From CAYVFC01 sp964450715 (GTDB taxonomy: Bacteria; Myxococcota_A; Polyangia; Polyangiales; JAFGIB01): a stretch of 7,512 nucleotides of DNA. A program made the translations under genes and the position numbers. Below the pieces are notes generated by a model. It saw only the letters and a program-made list of their open reading frames with translations. It searched no databases and was not told the DNA's origin. This document shows, piece after piece, positions 1 through 6,400 of this stretch. Position 1 is the stretch's first letter; every line of letters starts with the position of its first letter. The DNA is taken from contig CAYVFC010000232.1 in the NCBI GenBank assembly GCA_964450715.1, positions 1-7,512 of the forward strand. The letters are read 5' to 3'.

Positions 1-191
1 CGCTCCGCCGACGCGCCCGGTCTCGTATCGTTTATTTTGCGGTGCCTCCTAAAGAGGCTCCGGGAGTTCTCCTGATGTTTGACGGGCGTTATGCAATAGG
101 CGACGGAGCGCTGCCCGTCCGTGGCGGCGCTCCGTCTGTCGTACAGGTTGCGGCTCCCTTGTCCCCGCTTTCTAGCTCCCGCCTCTAAGCT
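1..191. other. Non-coding end of window with inverted repeats
   Basis: No convincing gene lies here. On the minus strand this is the region downstream of the last coiled-coil gene. It contains a short hairpin (GCCTC at 44-48 with GAGGC at 54-58), a 10-base palindrome GGAGTTCTCC at 63-72, and a larger inverted repeat at 102-136 that is listed separately. A 37-codon plus-strand frame opens at 75 (ATG TTT GAC) behind a weak GGGAG, but nothing else supports it. Minus-strand bases 50-45 contain AGGAGG with no start codon at a useful distance. Whether the operon ends here or continues past position 1 cannot be told. Confidence 0.5.
102..136 (-). terminator. 10-bp inverted repeat, possible operon terminator or structured RNA
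   Basis: GACGGAGCGC at 102-111 is a perfect inverted repeat of GCGCTCCGTC at 127-136, with a 15-base loop. It begins about 55 bases after the stop codon of the last minus-strand gene, where a transcription terminator would be expected. No U-tract follows on either strand, so a classical intrinsic terminator is not supported. A Rho-linked stop, an RNA 3'-end stabiliser or another RNA element fits equally well. The loop contains GCCCGTC (113-119), complementary to GACGGGC at 81-87, which would allow a pseudoknot. Confidence 0.3.
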
Positions 192-668
192 CTAATTCAT
201 CCCCTCGCTGGCGAAGCGCTCCTGTACGTCCAGGGCCAGCCTCCGCCGGATCTCGTCCATGGCCAGGAAGGACTCCTGCAGCTGCTGCCGCAGCTCGTCC
301 CGCTCCTGCTCGAGCCGGCGCAGCTGCCCGGCGCCGGAGCTCATCCGCTGCTCGGCCATGCGCGCCCTGGCGCGGGACCTCTCGATATCGTCGGCGAGGC
401 TCTCGCGCTCGGCGGCGACGCGGACCAGCGCCTCCTTGGCCTGCAGCAGCTCTCCGGCCAGCTGCCGGACCTCGCGCCTGAGCTGCCCGGTCGCGTCCTG
501 GGCTCTCAGTTCACTCACTGTCTCGCGCAGGCTCTCGACCTCGTCCCGCAGGCGGTCGCGCTCGCGCTCGGCCGCGGCGGCGGCTCTCCGGCTCGCGTCC
601 AAGTCGTCGGCCAGGCTACGGTTGATCTCGACCAGCTGCGAAAGCCTCCTGAGCGTATCGTCCATCAT
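192..668 (-). CDS. Cys-free coiled-coil protein, last gene of the sigma-54 operon
   Basis: This encodes a 158-residue, highly charged, almost wholly helical protein. Heptad-rich coiled coil runs from about residue 5 to 105, is broken by a Ser-Ser-Gly-Ala-Gly segment near 110, and resumes to about 150. It has no cysteine, membrane segment, signal peptide or recognisable catalytic motif. The ATG at 668 overlaps the TGA of the upstream J-like gene by 4 bases (ATGA), which implies translational coupling. A second ATG directly follows at 665 and sits at a better distance from the purine run AGGGGGG, so the true start may be one codon later. Coiled coils of this kind usually mediate oligomerisation or scaffolding. 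No family is recognised. It is probably a structural or partner protein for the other two coiled-coil proteins of the operon (inference from co-transcription). Confidence 0.75.
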   Translation of the reverse strand: MMDDTLRRLSQLVEINRSLADDLDASRRAAAAAERERDRLRDEVESLRETVSELRAQDATGQLRREVRQLAGELLQAKEALVRVAAERESLADDIERSRARARMAEQRMSSGAGQLRRLEQERDELRQQLQESFLAMDEIRRRLALDVQERFASEGMN

Positions 669-1018
669 GCCACCCCCCTGGCCTGCCGGGAGTTCACCAG
701 CTGTTCGGCCCCGCGCTCCTCCTCGTCGAAGAGGTCCAGCAGCATGTTGACCGTGCTCATCAGCTCGTTGTCGCCGCCGCGGTCCGGGTGGCAGAAGGAG
801 GCGATCCGGCGGCGGACCGACTCGATGTCGATCTCGGAGACGGCCTGGGCGACGGGAGTGCGCTTCTTGAGCTGGCGCTTGAGCCGCTCGATCTCCGCGT
901 CCTTCTCCCGCAGCTCCTCCTGCATACGTCCGAACTCGCGCTTGAGCTCCGTGATGGTATCGATAAGGTTCATCGGCCGAATCCTTTCAACGTTTCTGGC
1001 TGCTACTCCGAGTCCCAT
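665..1018 (-). CDS. Coiled coil joined to a truncated J-domain (HPD motif)
   Basis: This encodes a protein of 117 residues. Residues about 16-53 form a charged coiled coil. Residues about 63-100 resemble the second half of a DnaJ J-domain: a basic helix (Ile-Glu-Ser-Val-Arg-Arg-Arg-Ile-Ala), then HPDRGGD with the HPD tripeptide at 77-79, then a hydrophobic helix (Leu-Met-Ser-Thr-Val-Asn-Met-Leu-Leu-Asp-Leu-Phe). In J-proteins HPD and the preceding basic helix dock on Hsp70/DnaK and trigger ATP hydrolysis. Helix I appears to be missing or replaced by the coiled coil, and helix IV is absent, so DnaK stimulation is possible but unproven. The ATG at 1018 has GGAGGT about six bases upstream, in the 15-base gap after the previous stop. 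An in-frame ATG at 973 (starting Met-Asn-Leu-Ile-Asp) also has a fair AAAGGA, and the coiled coil would begin there. The next gene overlaps the stop by 4 bases. Its likely role is to bring Hsp70 to an assembly made by its operon partners (inference). Confidence 0.75.
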   Translation of the reverse strand: MGLGVAARNVERIRPMNLIDTITELKREFGRMQEELREKDAEIERLKRQLKKRTPVAQAVSEIDIESVRRRIASFCHPDRGGDNELMSTVNMLLDLFDEEERGAEQLVNSRQARGVA

Positions 1019-1033
1019 GATCTACCTCCGTCC

Positions 1034-1450
1034 TCAAACCAGGTCGGCCATCATCATCATCATGAACATCTTCTTCATGCGCGCCGCCTTGTCGTCGCAG
1101 CCGCAGGTGTGCGGGCGGTGAACCGGACGCTCGTCGTAGCCCCGGGTCCGCTCACCGGAGGCCGACTCGTGCAGGTGGATGAGCTGGTCGATCTCGTCCT
1201 TGATGCGATGGACCTCGGAGACCCGCTGCGTCCTCTCTGGAGCGCCCCGGTACTGCTCGGCCGCGCGCCTGCCGCGCAGACCCTCGAGCTGTTGCCTCAG
1301 CCTGGCGTTCTCGCTGATGACCGCGCGCATGTCGCTGGCCACCAGGCTGAGCTCTTCGCGCAACGAAGCGACCGCGTCCAGCACATCGGTGCGGTCCAGC
1401 TCTTCCTCGTACTGCTCGTGGGGATACTCGCGATAAGCCTCGGCGTGCAT
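1034..1450 (-). CDS. Coiled-coil protein with CxC motif and Met-rich tail
   Basis: This encodes 138 residues with no family recognised. The N-terminus is acidic and Tyr/His-rich. Coiled coil spans about 14-60, a second helical stretch about 72-95, then a disordered-looking linker leads to a small His/Cys patch (His111, His114, Cys116, Cys118, Asp119, Asp120). The last residues are remarkable: seven methionines in ten residues (125-134), five of them consecutive, before Ala-Asp-Leu-Val. The His/Cys patch and Met run could bind Cu(I) or another soft metal, or the Met tail could be a hydrophobic amphipathic docking helix; both are inference. The ATG at 1450 lies one base after the stop of the receiver gene and has a strong GGAGG five bases upstream. 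The frame stays open upstream to 1786, but that part only mirrors the receiver gene in another frame. It is co-transcribed with the receiver and two other small helical proteins. Confidence 0.8.
   Translation of the reverse strand: MHAEAYREYPHEQYEEELDRTDVLDAVASLREELSLVASDMRAVISENARLRQQLEGLRGRRAAEQYRGAPERTQRVSEVHRIKDEIDQLIHLHESASGERTRGYDERPVHRPHTCGCDDKAARMKKMFMMMMMADLV
1049..1063 (-). repeat. (ATG)5 trinucleotide repeat encoding five Met
   Basis: Five perfect ATG triplets (CAT on the plus strand) encode the consecutive methionines near the C-terminus of the CxC coiled-coil protein. Further Met codons lie at 1067-1069 and 1076-1078. Slippage here would change the Met number by whole codons without shifting the frame. 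Confidence 0.8.
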
Positions 1451-1451
1451 G

Positions 1452-1865
1452 TCAACCTCCAACCTTTCCGGTGATCTCGGTCCCGGTCTGTTTCTCCGAG
1501 GAGAGCAGCCCGTACACCACCTGCGCGATGTCCGGCAGCGGCTTGGGCTTCTGCAGGAAGGAGTCGACGCCCAGCTCGTTGGCCTGGCGCTCCACCTGCG
1601 AGGTCCCGTAGGCGGTGAGAACGACGATGCGGGTGTCGGGCCGTACCTCGCGGGCGTAGCGCACCACGTCCAGGCCCTCGGTGCCCGCAAAACCGGCCAG
1701 CCTGAGGTCGACGATGGCCACCGAGTATGCGGTGTCCTCGAGCTTGGCCTTGGCCTCCTCGGTCTCCAGCGCGGTGTCCACGTCAAAGCCGCAAGTGGAG
1801 AAGTACTCTCTCATCGCGAAAAGGATGGGCTCCTCATCGTCGACGATCAGTATCTTGTGAGCCAT
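1452..1865 (-). CDS. Stand-alone receiver-domain response regulator
   Basis: This encodes 137 residues forming one CheY-like receiver with no output domain. The acidic pocket is Asp9/Asp10, the phosphoacceptor is Asp53 (Ile-Val-Asp-Leu-Arg), the switch Thr is Thr84, and Lys106-Pro107 is the conserved lysine. The C-terminal 20 residues are a polar tail. The frame is open to an ATG at 1910, but that codon would lie only about three bases after the predicted sigma-54 transcription start and has no ribosome site. The ATG at 1865 (Met-Ala-His-Lys-Ile-Leu) has GGGGTG seven bases upstream and is where receiver homology begins, so it is preferred; this gives a leader of about 48 bases. It is the first gene of the sigma-54-driven operon. 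Single-domain receivers act by protein contact or as phosphate sinks. The likely phosphodonor is the kinase encoded just upstream, and the likely target is one of the coiled-coil partners (inference). Confidence 0.9.
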   Translation of the reverse strand: MAHKILIVDDEEPILFAMREYFSTCGFDVDTALETEEAKAKLEDTAYSVAIVDLRLAGFAGTEGLDVVRYAREVRPDTRIVVLTAYGTSQVERQANELGVDSFLQKPKPLPDIAQVVYGLLSSEKQTGTEITGKVGG

Positions 1866-1923
1866 GTCGGTCACCCCGCTAACCAGTCTGAGTTTTCGTC
1901 CGTTCATCATGCTCTATTTAGAA

Positions 1924-1939
1924 AGCAATCCGCGTGCCA
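1924..1939 (-). promoter_or_regulatory. Sigma-54 (RpoN) promoter, -24/-12
   Basis: On the minus strand the sequence is TGGCACGCGGATTGCT. It matches the RpoN consensus TGGCACG-N4-TTGCW at every defined base, with the GG and GC elements separated by exactly 10 bases. Transcription should start near 1913, about 48 bases before the ATG of the receiver gene. Sigma-54 promoters need an enhancer-binding protein, and one is encoded directly upstream. Confidence 0.92.
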
Positions 1940-1963
1940 ACCAGGCCGGAAAACCGCGGCTCG

Positions 1964-1976
1964 TAAGAGCATGATA
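1964..1976 (-). promoter_or_regulatory. Candidate IHF site
   Basis: On the minus strand TATCATGCTCTTA matches the IHF consensus WATCAA-N4-TTR except at one base (the sixth). An A/T tract (AAAAAACTTTTT, 1990-1979) lies just on its 5' side, as at the stronger class of IHF sites. It sits between the upstream palindromes and the sigma-54 promoter, which is the classic place for a DNA bend. This is motif evidence only. Confidence 0.5.
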
Positions 1977-2030
1977 TGAAAAAGTTTTTTCGATCTCCCC
2001 TCGCGAGTACCACCGACATTCCCTACCAGG

Positions 2031-2085
2031 TCCAAGATCTGGATAATGACGTCCAGATCCTGGATAGAGCGTCCGGACACCGGAC
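2031..2085 (-). promoter_or_regulatory. Three phased palindromes, likely enhancer (UAS) for the NtrC-type regulator
   Basis: Three 13-base inverted repeats share the pattern TCC-N7-GGA: TCCAAGATCTGGA at 2031-2043, TCCAGATCCTGGA at 2052-2064 and TCCGGACACCGGA at 2072-2084. The last extends to a perfect 6-3-6 palindrome at 2071-2085. Their centres (2037, 2058, 2078) are 21 and 20 bases apart, about two helical turns, so all lie on the same DNA face. They lie roughly 120-170 bases upstream of the sigma-54 start, the usual range for enhancer sites. The obvious binder is the Fis-type HTH regulator whose stop codon is eight bases upstream. The 2071-2085 hairpin might also help end transcription of that gene, though no U-tract follows. 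Confidence 0.7.
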
Positions 2086-2092
2086 GAGGCGA

Positions 2093-3448
2093 TTACAGCT
2101 TGGACGGATCGATTTTATACTTTTTGATCTTCTCGTAGAGCGAGCTGCGGGGTACGCCCAGCACCTTGGCGGCTGCTTCGACCTTTCCCTGTTGCTGGCG
2201 CAGCACCCTCTCGATGTGCCTGCGTTCCACCTCCTGTAGCGACGCGTCGGAGCTCTCGGCCGCGGGCGGCTCGGAGCAGGGACCGGCGAAAAAGAAATCC
2301 TCGCGCTTCAGCCTCTGCGTGTCGCCCAGCAGCACCGCCCGCTCCAGAACGTTCTTGAGCTCCCGCACGTTGCCCGGCCAGCTGTAGTCCTGAAGCGCCG
2401 CCTCGGCATCGGGCCCGAGCTCGATCTCCGCGCCCCGCCCCATGTCGGCCGCGATGCGCTTCAATAGATAGCGGGCCAGGGGAAGGATGTCCTCGGTGCG
2501 CTCCTGCAGCGAGGGGACGCGCAGCGGAATGGTGCTGATGCGGAAGTAGAGATCGCTGCGGAATTTCGACTCCTTGACCAGGGCGTCCAGCGGCCGGTGG
2601 GTGGCGGCGATCAGCCGCACGTCCACCTGGCGGTCGCGGGTGTCTCCCATCCGGCGAAAACGCTTCTCTTCCAGCACCTTGAGCAGCTTGGGCTGGACCT
2701 GGGGATCCATGTCGCCGATCTCGTCCAGGAAGACCGTGCCCCGGTGCGCGACCTCGAGCAGCCCCAGCTTGGCGGCCACCGCCCCGGTGAACGACCCCTT
2801 CTCGTGCCCGAACAGCTCGGTCTCCAGGAACTCGCGCGAAAGCCCGGCGCAGTTCAGATCCACGAACGGCTCGTCGGCCCGGGAGCTGTTCTTGTGCAGC
2901 CACGCTGCCAGCACCCCCTTGCCGCTCCCGGTCTTGCCGCTGATCAGAACCGGGCTGTCGAAGCCGAGCACCTTGTGGGCCTGCTCGGAGAGCTTGCGGA
3001 TGGCCTCGCTGGTGCCCAGGAAGGGGTCGACCTGCTCGCGCCCGGACCGGGCCTGCCCGGCGGTCTGCTTGCGGCGGTTGCGCTGGTGCTCGGTGGCGCG
3101 CTCGACCATGGCGTACAGCGCGGGCAGCTCTACCGGCTTGGTCAGGAAGTGCTCGGCGCCGTCTTTCACCGCCTGCACCGCCAGGTCGATCGACCCGTGG
3201 CCGGTCAGGATGATCACGGGAAGCGAGGGGTCTATCTCCTTGCAGCGCGCCAGAAGCCCCATGGCGTCGCCGTCCGGGAGCCTGAGATCGAGGATGGCGA
3301 AGTCGGGGTGGCTCTGCAAGCAGAGCTTCTCGGCCGTGGCGCAATCCCCGGCCTCCACCACCTCGCAGCCCTTGGCCTCGAAGAACCTACGGATGCCGAA
3401 GCGCACCGTCTTCTCGTCGTCCACGATCATGATCTTCAGCTTGGCCAC
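2093..3448 (-). CDS. NtrC-family sigma-54-dependent response regulator
   Basis: This encodes 451 residues with the full three-domain plan. The receiver (about 1-118) has Asp10/Asp11, phosphoacceptor Asp54, Thr82 and Lys104. The AAA+ sigma-54 activation domain (about 142-375) has a Walker A GKTGSGKG at 171-178, the sigma-54-contacting loop as GSFTGA at 218-223 instead of the usual GAFTGA, Walker B Val-Phe-Leu-Asp-Glu with Asp242-Glu243, and the arginine-finger segment Phe-Arg-Ser-Asp-Leu-Tyr-Phe-Arg. The C-terminal Fis-type HTH (about 405-447) should bind the enhancer. The start is a GTG with GAGG four to five bases upstream, 19 bases after the kinase stop. Its role is a cytoplasmic activator that hydrolyses ATP to open sigma-54 promoters when phosphorylated, most probably by the upstream kinase. 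The sigma-54 promoter and palindromes immediately downstream are its likely target. The variant GSFTGA is a conservative change, and activity is expected. Confidence 0.95.
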   Translation of the reverse strand: MAKLKIMIVDDEKTVRFGIRRFFEAKGCEVVEAGDCATAEKLCLQSHPDFAILDLRLPDGDAMGLLARCKEIDPSLPVIILTGHGSIDLAVQAVKDGAEHFLTKPVELPALYAMVERATEHQRNRRKQTAGQARSGREQVDPFLGTSEAIRKLSEQAHKVLGFDSPVLISGKTGSGKGVLAAWLHKNSSRADEPFVDLNCAGLSREFLETELFGHEKGSFTGAVAAKLGLLEVAHRGTVFLDEIGDMDPQVQPKLLKVLEEKRFRRMGDTRDRQVDVRLIAATHRPLDALVKESKFRSDLYFRISTIPLRVPSLQERTEDILPLARYLLKRIAADMGRGAEIELGPDAEAALQDYSWPGNVRELKNVLERAVLLGDTQRLKREDFFFAGPCSEPPAAESSDASLQEVERRHIERVLRQQQGKVEAAAKVLGVPRSSLYEKIKKYKIDPSKL

Positions 3449-3467
3449 GTTGCCTCACGCTCTCCGG

Positions 3468-6400
3468 TTAGGCTGTCGCTTCCTCTGCATCCGAACAGGG
3501 GAGCTTGATCCGCACCATACCACCTCCCCCCTCCCTGTCGCCCAGGATAACCTCGCCCCCGTGGTCCTCGACCACCCGGCGAACGATGGTCAAGCCTAGA
3601 CCTGTGCCGCCGCGGCGCTTGGAGAAAAAGGGCTCGAACAGGAGATCCAGGTCGGTCGAGCCGAAACCCGGGCCGCTGTCGCCCACCGTGAGCACCAGCC
3701 AATTCTGTCCCGTTTCTTCCACCTGCTCGGCGCTCAGCGTGACCGAGTCCCCGGGCGCGGAGAACTGTACGGCATTGGCCACCACGTTGCCCAGCGCCTG
3801 GATCAGCCTCTCTTTGTCTAACCGCACCCCGGGCAGCCCGCACTTCGCGCGGTTGACCAGGGTGACCTGACGCTCGCGGGCCACCCGCGCGCAGGAGGCC
3901 AGCGCCAGCGAGAGGACCTCGTCCGGCGCCTCGGGCTGCCGGCCGGGGCGGGTGGGCTTGCCGTACTCCAGCAGCTCGTGCATCAGGTTCTTGGTGCGGT
4001 TCAGCTCGCCGCGCAGCACTTCCAGGTACTGGGTGAACTCCTCCCGGCCGCCGAAACGCGCCTCGAAGGCATCCACCGTGGCCGAGATAGCGAAGAGCGG
4101 GTTGCGCACCTCGTGGGCAAAGTCGCCCAGCAATACCCCCATGCGAGACATTACCTCGCTACGGCGTAGCGACTCCTCCATCCCGGACCGTGCGCTTTCC
4201 AGCTCGATGCCGTACAGGGCGAAACCGATGTCCGAGGCCACCTCGGCGAACAGCGAGCGGTCCTCGTCGTCGGTGGCCAGCTCGCGCGGCACGGACGCGC
4301 TCATCACGCCAAAAACCCTCTCGCCGTGTCGCAGGGGAGCCACCATCACGGTTTCCGTCAGGTACTCCGCGGCCAGCCGACAGGTATCGCAGCTCAGCAG
4401 TGGGTCCTCGATGCCCAGTACCCCTGCCTCGGTCAGCGCCCGCTTTCCGCAGGCGGGCAGCGTGCCCTTGCGCAGCAGGTCGGCCAGCGGCTCGAAGCGC
4501 TCGTTCCAACCCGCCTGGGCGAAGCGGTAGGGCGATTTCCCGCCGTCGCCGATGGCGATCCAGGCCTTGCTGTAGCCGCGCTTGTCCACCAGCAGCTCGC
4601 AGGCGCTGTCGATCAGCTTCTCGGGATCCTTTTCCTTGACGATCAGCTGGTTGATGTTGCGGATGGCCTTCAGCACCAGGTTGAGGTGGTGCACGCGGTC
4701 CTCGGCCAGCTTGCGCTCGGTGACGTCGGTGTAGAAGCTCAGGTTGTACTCCCTACCCTCGGCCGCGATCTTGGAGGTGTTGACGTCCGCGTAGACCACC
4801 CGGCCGTCCTTGCGCACGCACTCGACATTGATGGCGGCGGACCTGAGGCCTCGCGCCTGCGCCCGGAACTCGGCGGTGGCGTACTCGCGGTCCTCGGGCG
4901 GGTGGATGCTCGGCATGTGCAGCTGCTGCAGCTCCTGCAGCGTGTAGCCGAGCATCTTGCAGAGCGCCGGGTTGGCGTAGCGGATGACGTGCGTGTCGAT
5001 GTCCGCGACCATGATTCCCTCCGCCGCCCCGTCGAACAGGGTGCGGTACCGCTCGTTCGACTGCTTGAGCGCCTCCAGCGTTCGCTCGCGCTCCTCTTCC
5101 AGGCCGATGTTATACAGGGCGAAGCCGATGTCCTCGGCTACCTCGTAAAAGAGCGACTGCTCCTCGAAGTCCGCCACGAAGTCGCCCGGGATGGATACGG
5201 CCATGAAACCGAGCCGTTCCCCCGCCTGCTCCAGGCGGACCACCATGGCCTCGTCTCCGCGGTAGCAGTCCGACAGGGGGCAGCCGGCGCAGTCGCGCGA
5301 GGGGTCGCGTACCGCCAGCACACCGGAGCGCGGAAAGCGCATCTTTTCGCAGGGCGGTCGTATCCCCTTTTGCAGAAACTCGGCCATGGGCAGGAAAGAC
5401 TCGCCCCAGCCGGCCTGGGCGAAGATCGGCCGGCGGCCGGAGTCGGGGTCCAGTGAGATCCAAGCCCGGTTGTAGCCGCGGGTCTCGATCAGCAGCTTGC
5501 AGGCGCTCTCGATCAGCTTGCGGCGGTCCCGCTCCTTGACGATCAGCTCGTTGACGTTGCGGATGGAGCGCAGCACCCGGTTGAGGTGCTCGATGCGCGC
5601 CTCGTCCTTCTTGCGGTCGCGGATGTCCCTGGCCGAGAGTATGACTAGGGACGGCTCTTCCTCGTCCTTCTTCATCAGCGACATGTTGAGCAGCACCGGG
5701 TTCCGCTCGCCGTTCCTAGAGATCGCCTCGGTTTCCACGTTCTCGACCGAGCCTGTATCCATCAGCCGGGGCTGCTCCTCGCTGACGATTCGCTTCAGCT
5801 CGGCGCGGGAGATGACGCCGAGGTCGGCGATCTTCTCGCCGATGGCCTCGCGCCGGTCGTAGCCCGACCGCTGCTCGAAGGACCGGTTGACGCGATGGAT
5901 GATGCCGTCCAGGTCGATGATGACCACCGAGTCCACCATGCCCTCGAGGATGGCCTCGGAGGTGGCCGCCTGCTCGGCCCGGGCGATGAGCTGCCGGGTG
6001 CGCCTGAGATCACGGGCGATCAGGACTATGGTCCGGGCCTGCCCCGGCTCGTCCTGCAGAACCGAGCCGTTGACGGATACCGGCACTTCCCCGCCTGCTC
6101 CGGTCGCCAGCATCACCTCGATGTCGCGCAGCACCGGCGGGCCATCGCGGTCGGCCAGCGAGGCGACCATCTCGACCAGGGTGCCGCTCCCGAAACGGTC
6201 GATCTTCGTCCCCAGCAGCTGGTCCCGCTCGTATCCGAGGAACTCGCAAGCCGCGTCGTTTACCGTGTGTAGCGTGCCGTCCGCACCGACCACCAGCAGC
6301 ATGTCGGCCAGGGAGCGGAGGATACCCTCTACATACCGGCTCGACACCGTGCTGCTGCTCAGCTCCTCGGCCGTCATGTTGATGGCCGAGTGGATGGCGT

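Noticed and set aside
75..188. 37-codon plus-strand frame starting ATG TTT GAC GGG
   Set aside because: It is short, preceded only by a weak GGGAG at a wide spacing, has no recognisable product, and overlaps the inverted repeat.
1451..1786. Upstream extension of the CxC coiled-coil frame
   Set aside because: The extension is low-complexity Arg/Pro/Ser sequence lying entirely over the receiver gene in another frame. A strong GGAGG precedes the ATG at 1450.
1866..1910. ATG at 1910 as the start of the stand-alone receiver
   Set aside because: It would fall about three bases after the sigma-54 transcription start, lacks a ribosome site and adds 15 residues outside the receiver fold.
2597..3508. 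Long plus-strand open frame of about 300 codons opposite the NtrC-type gene
   Set aside because: It is the antisense mirror of a well-supported gene in GC-rich DNA, with biased composition and no recognisable domain. The same applies to plus-strand frames at 4326-5456, 788-1474, 1449-1979 and 2574-3599.
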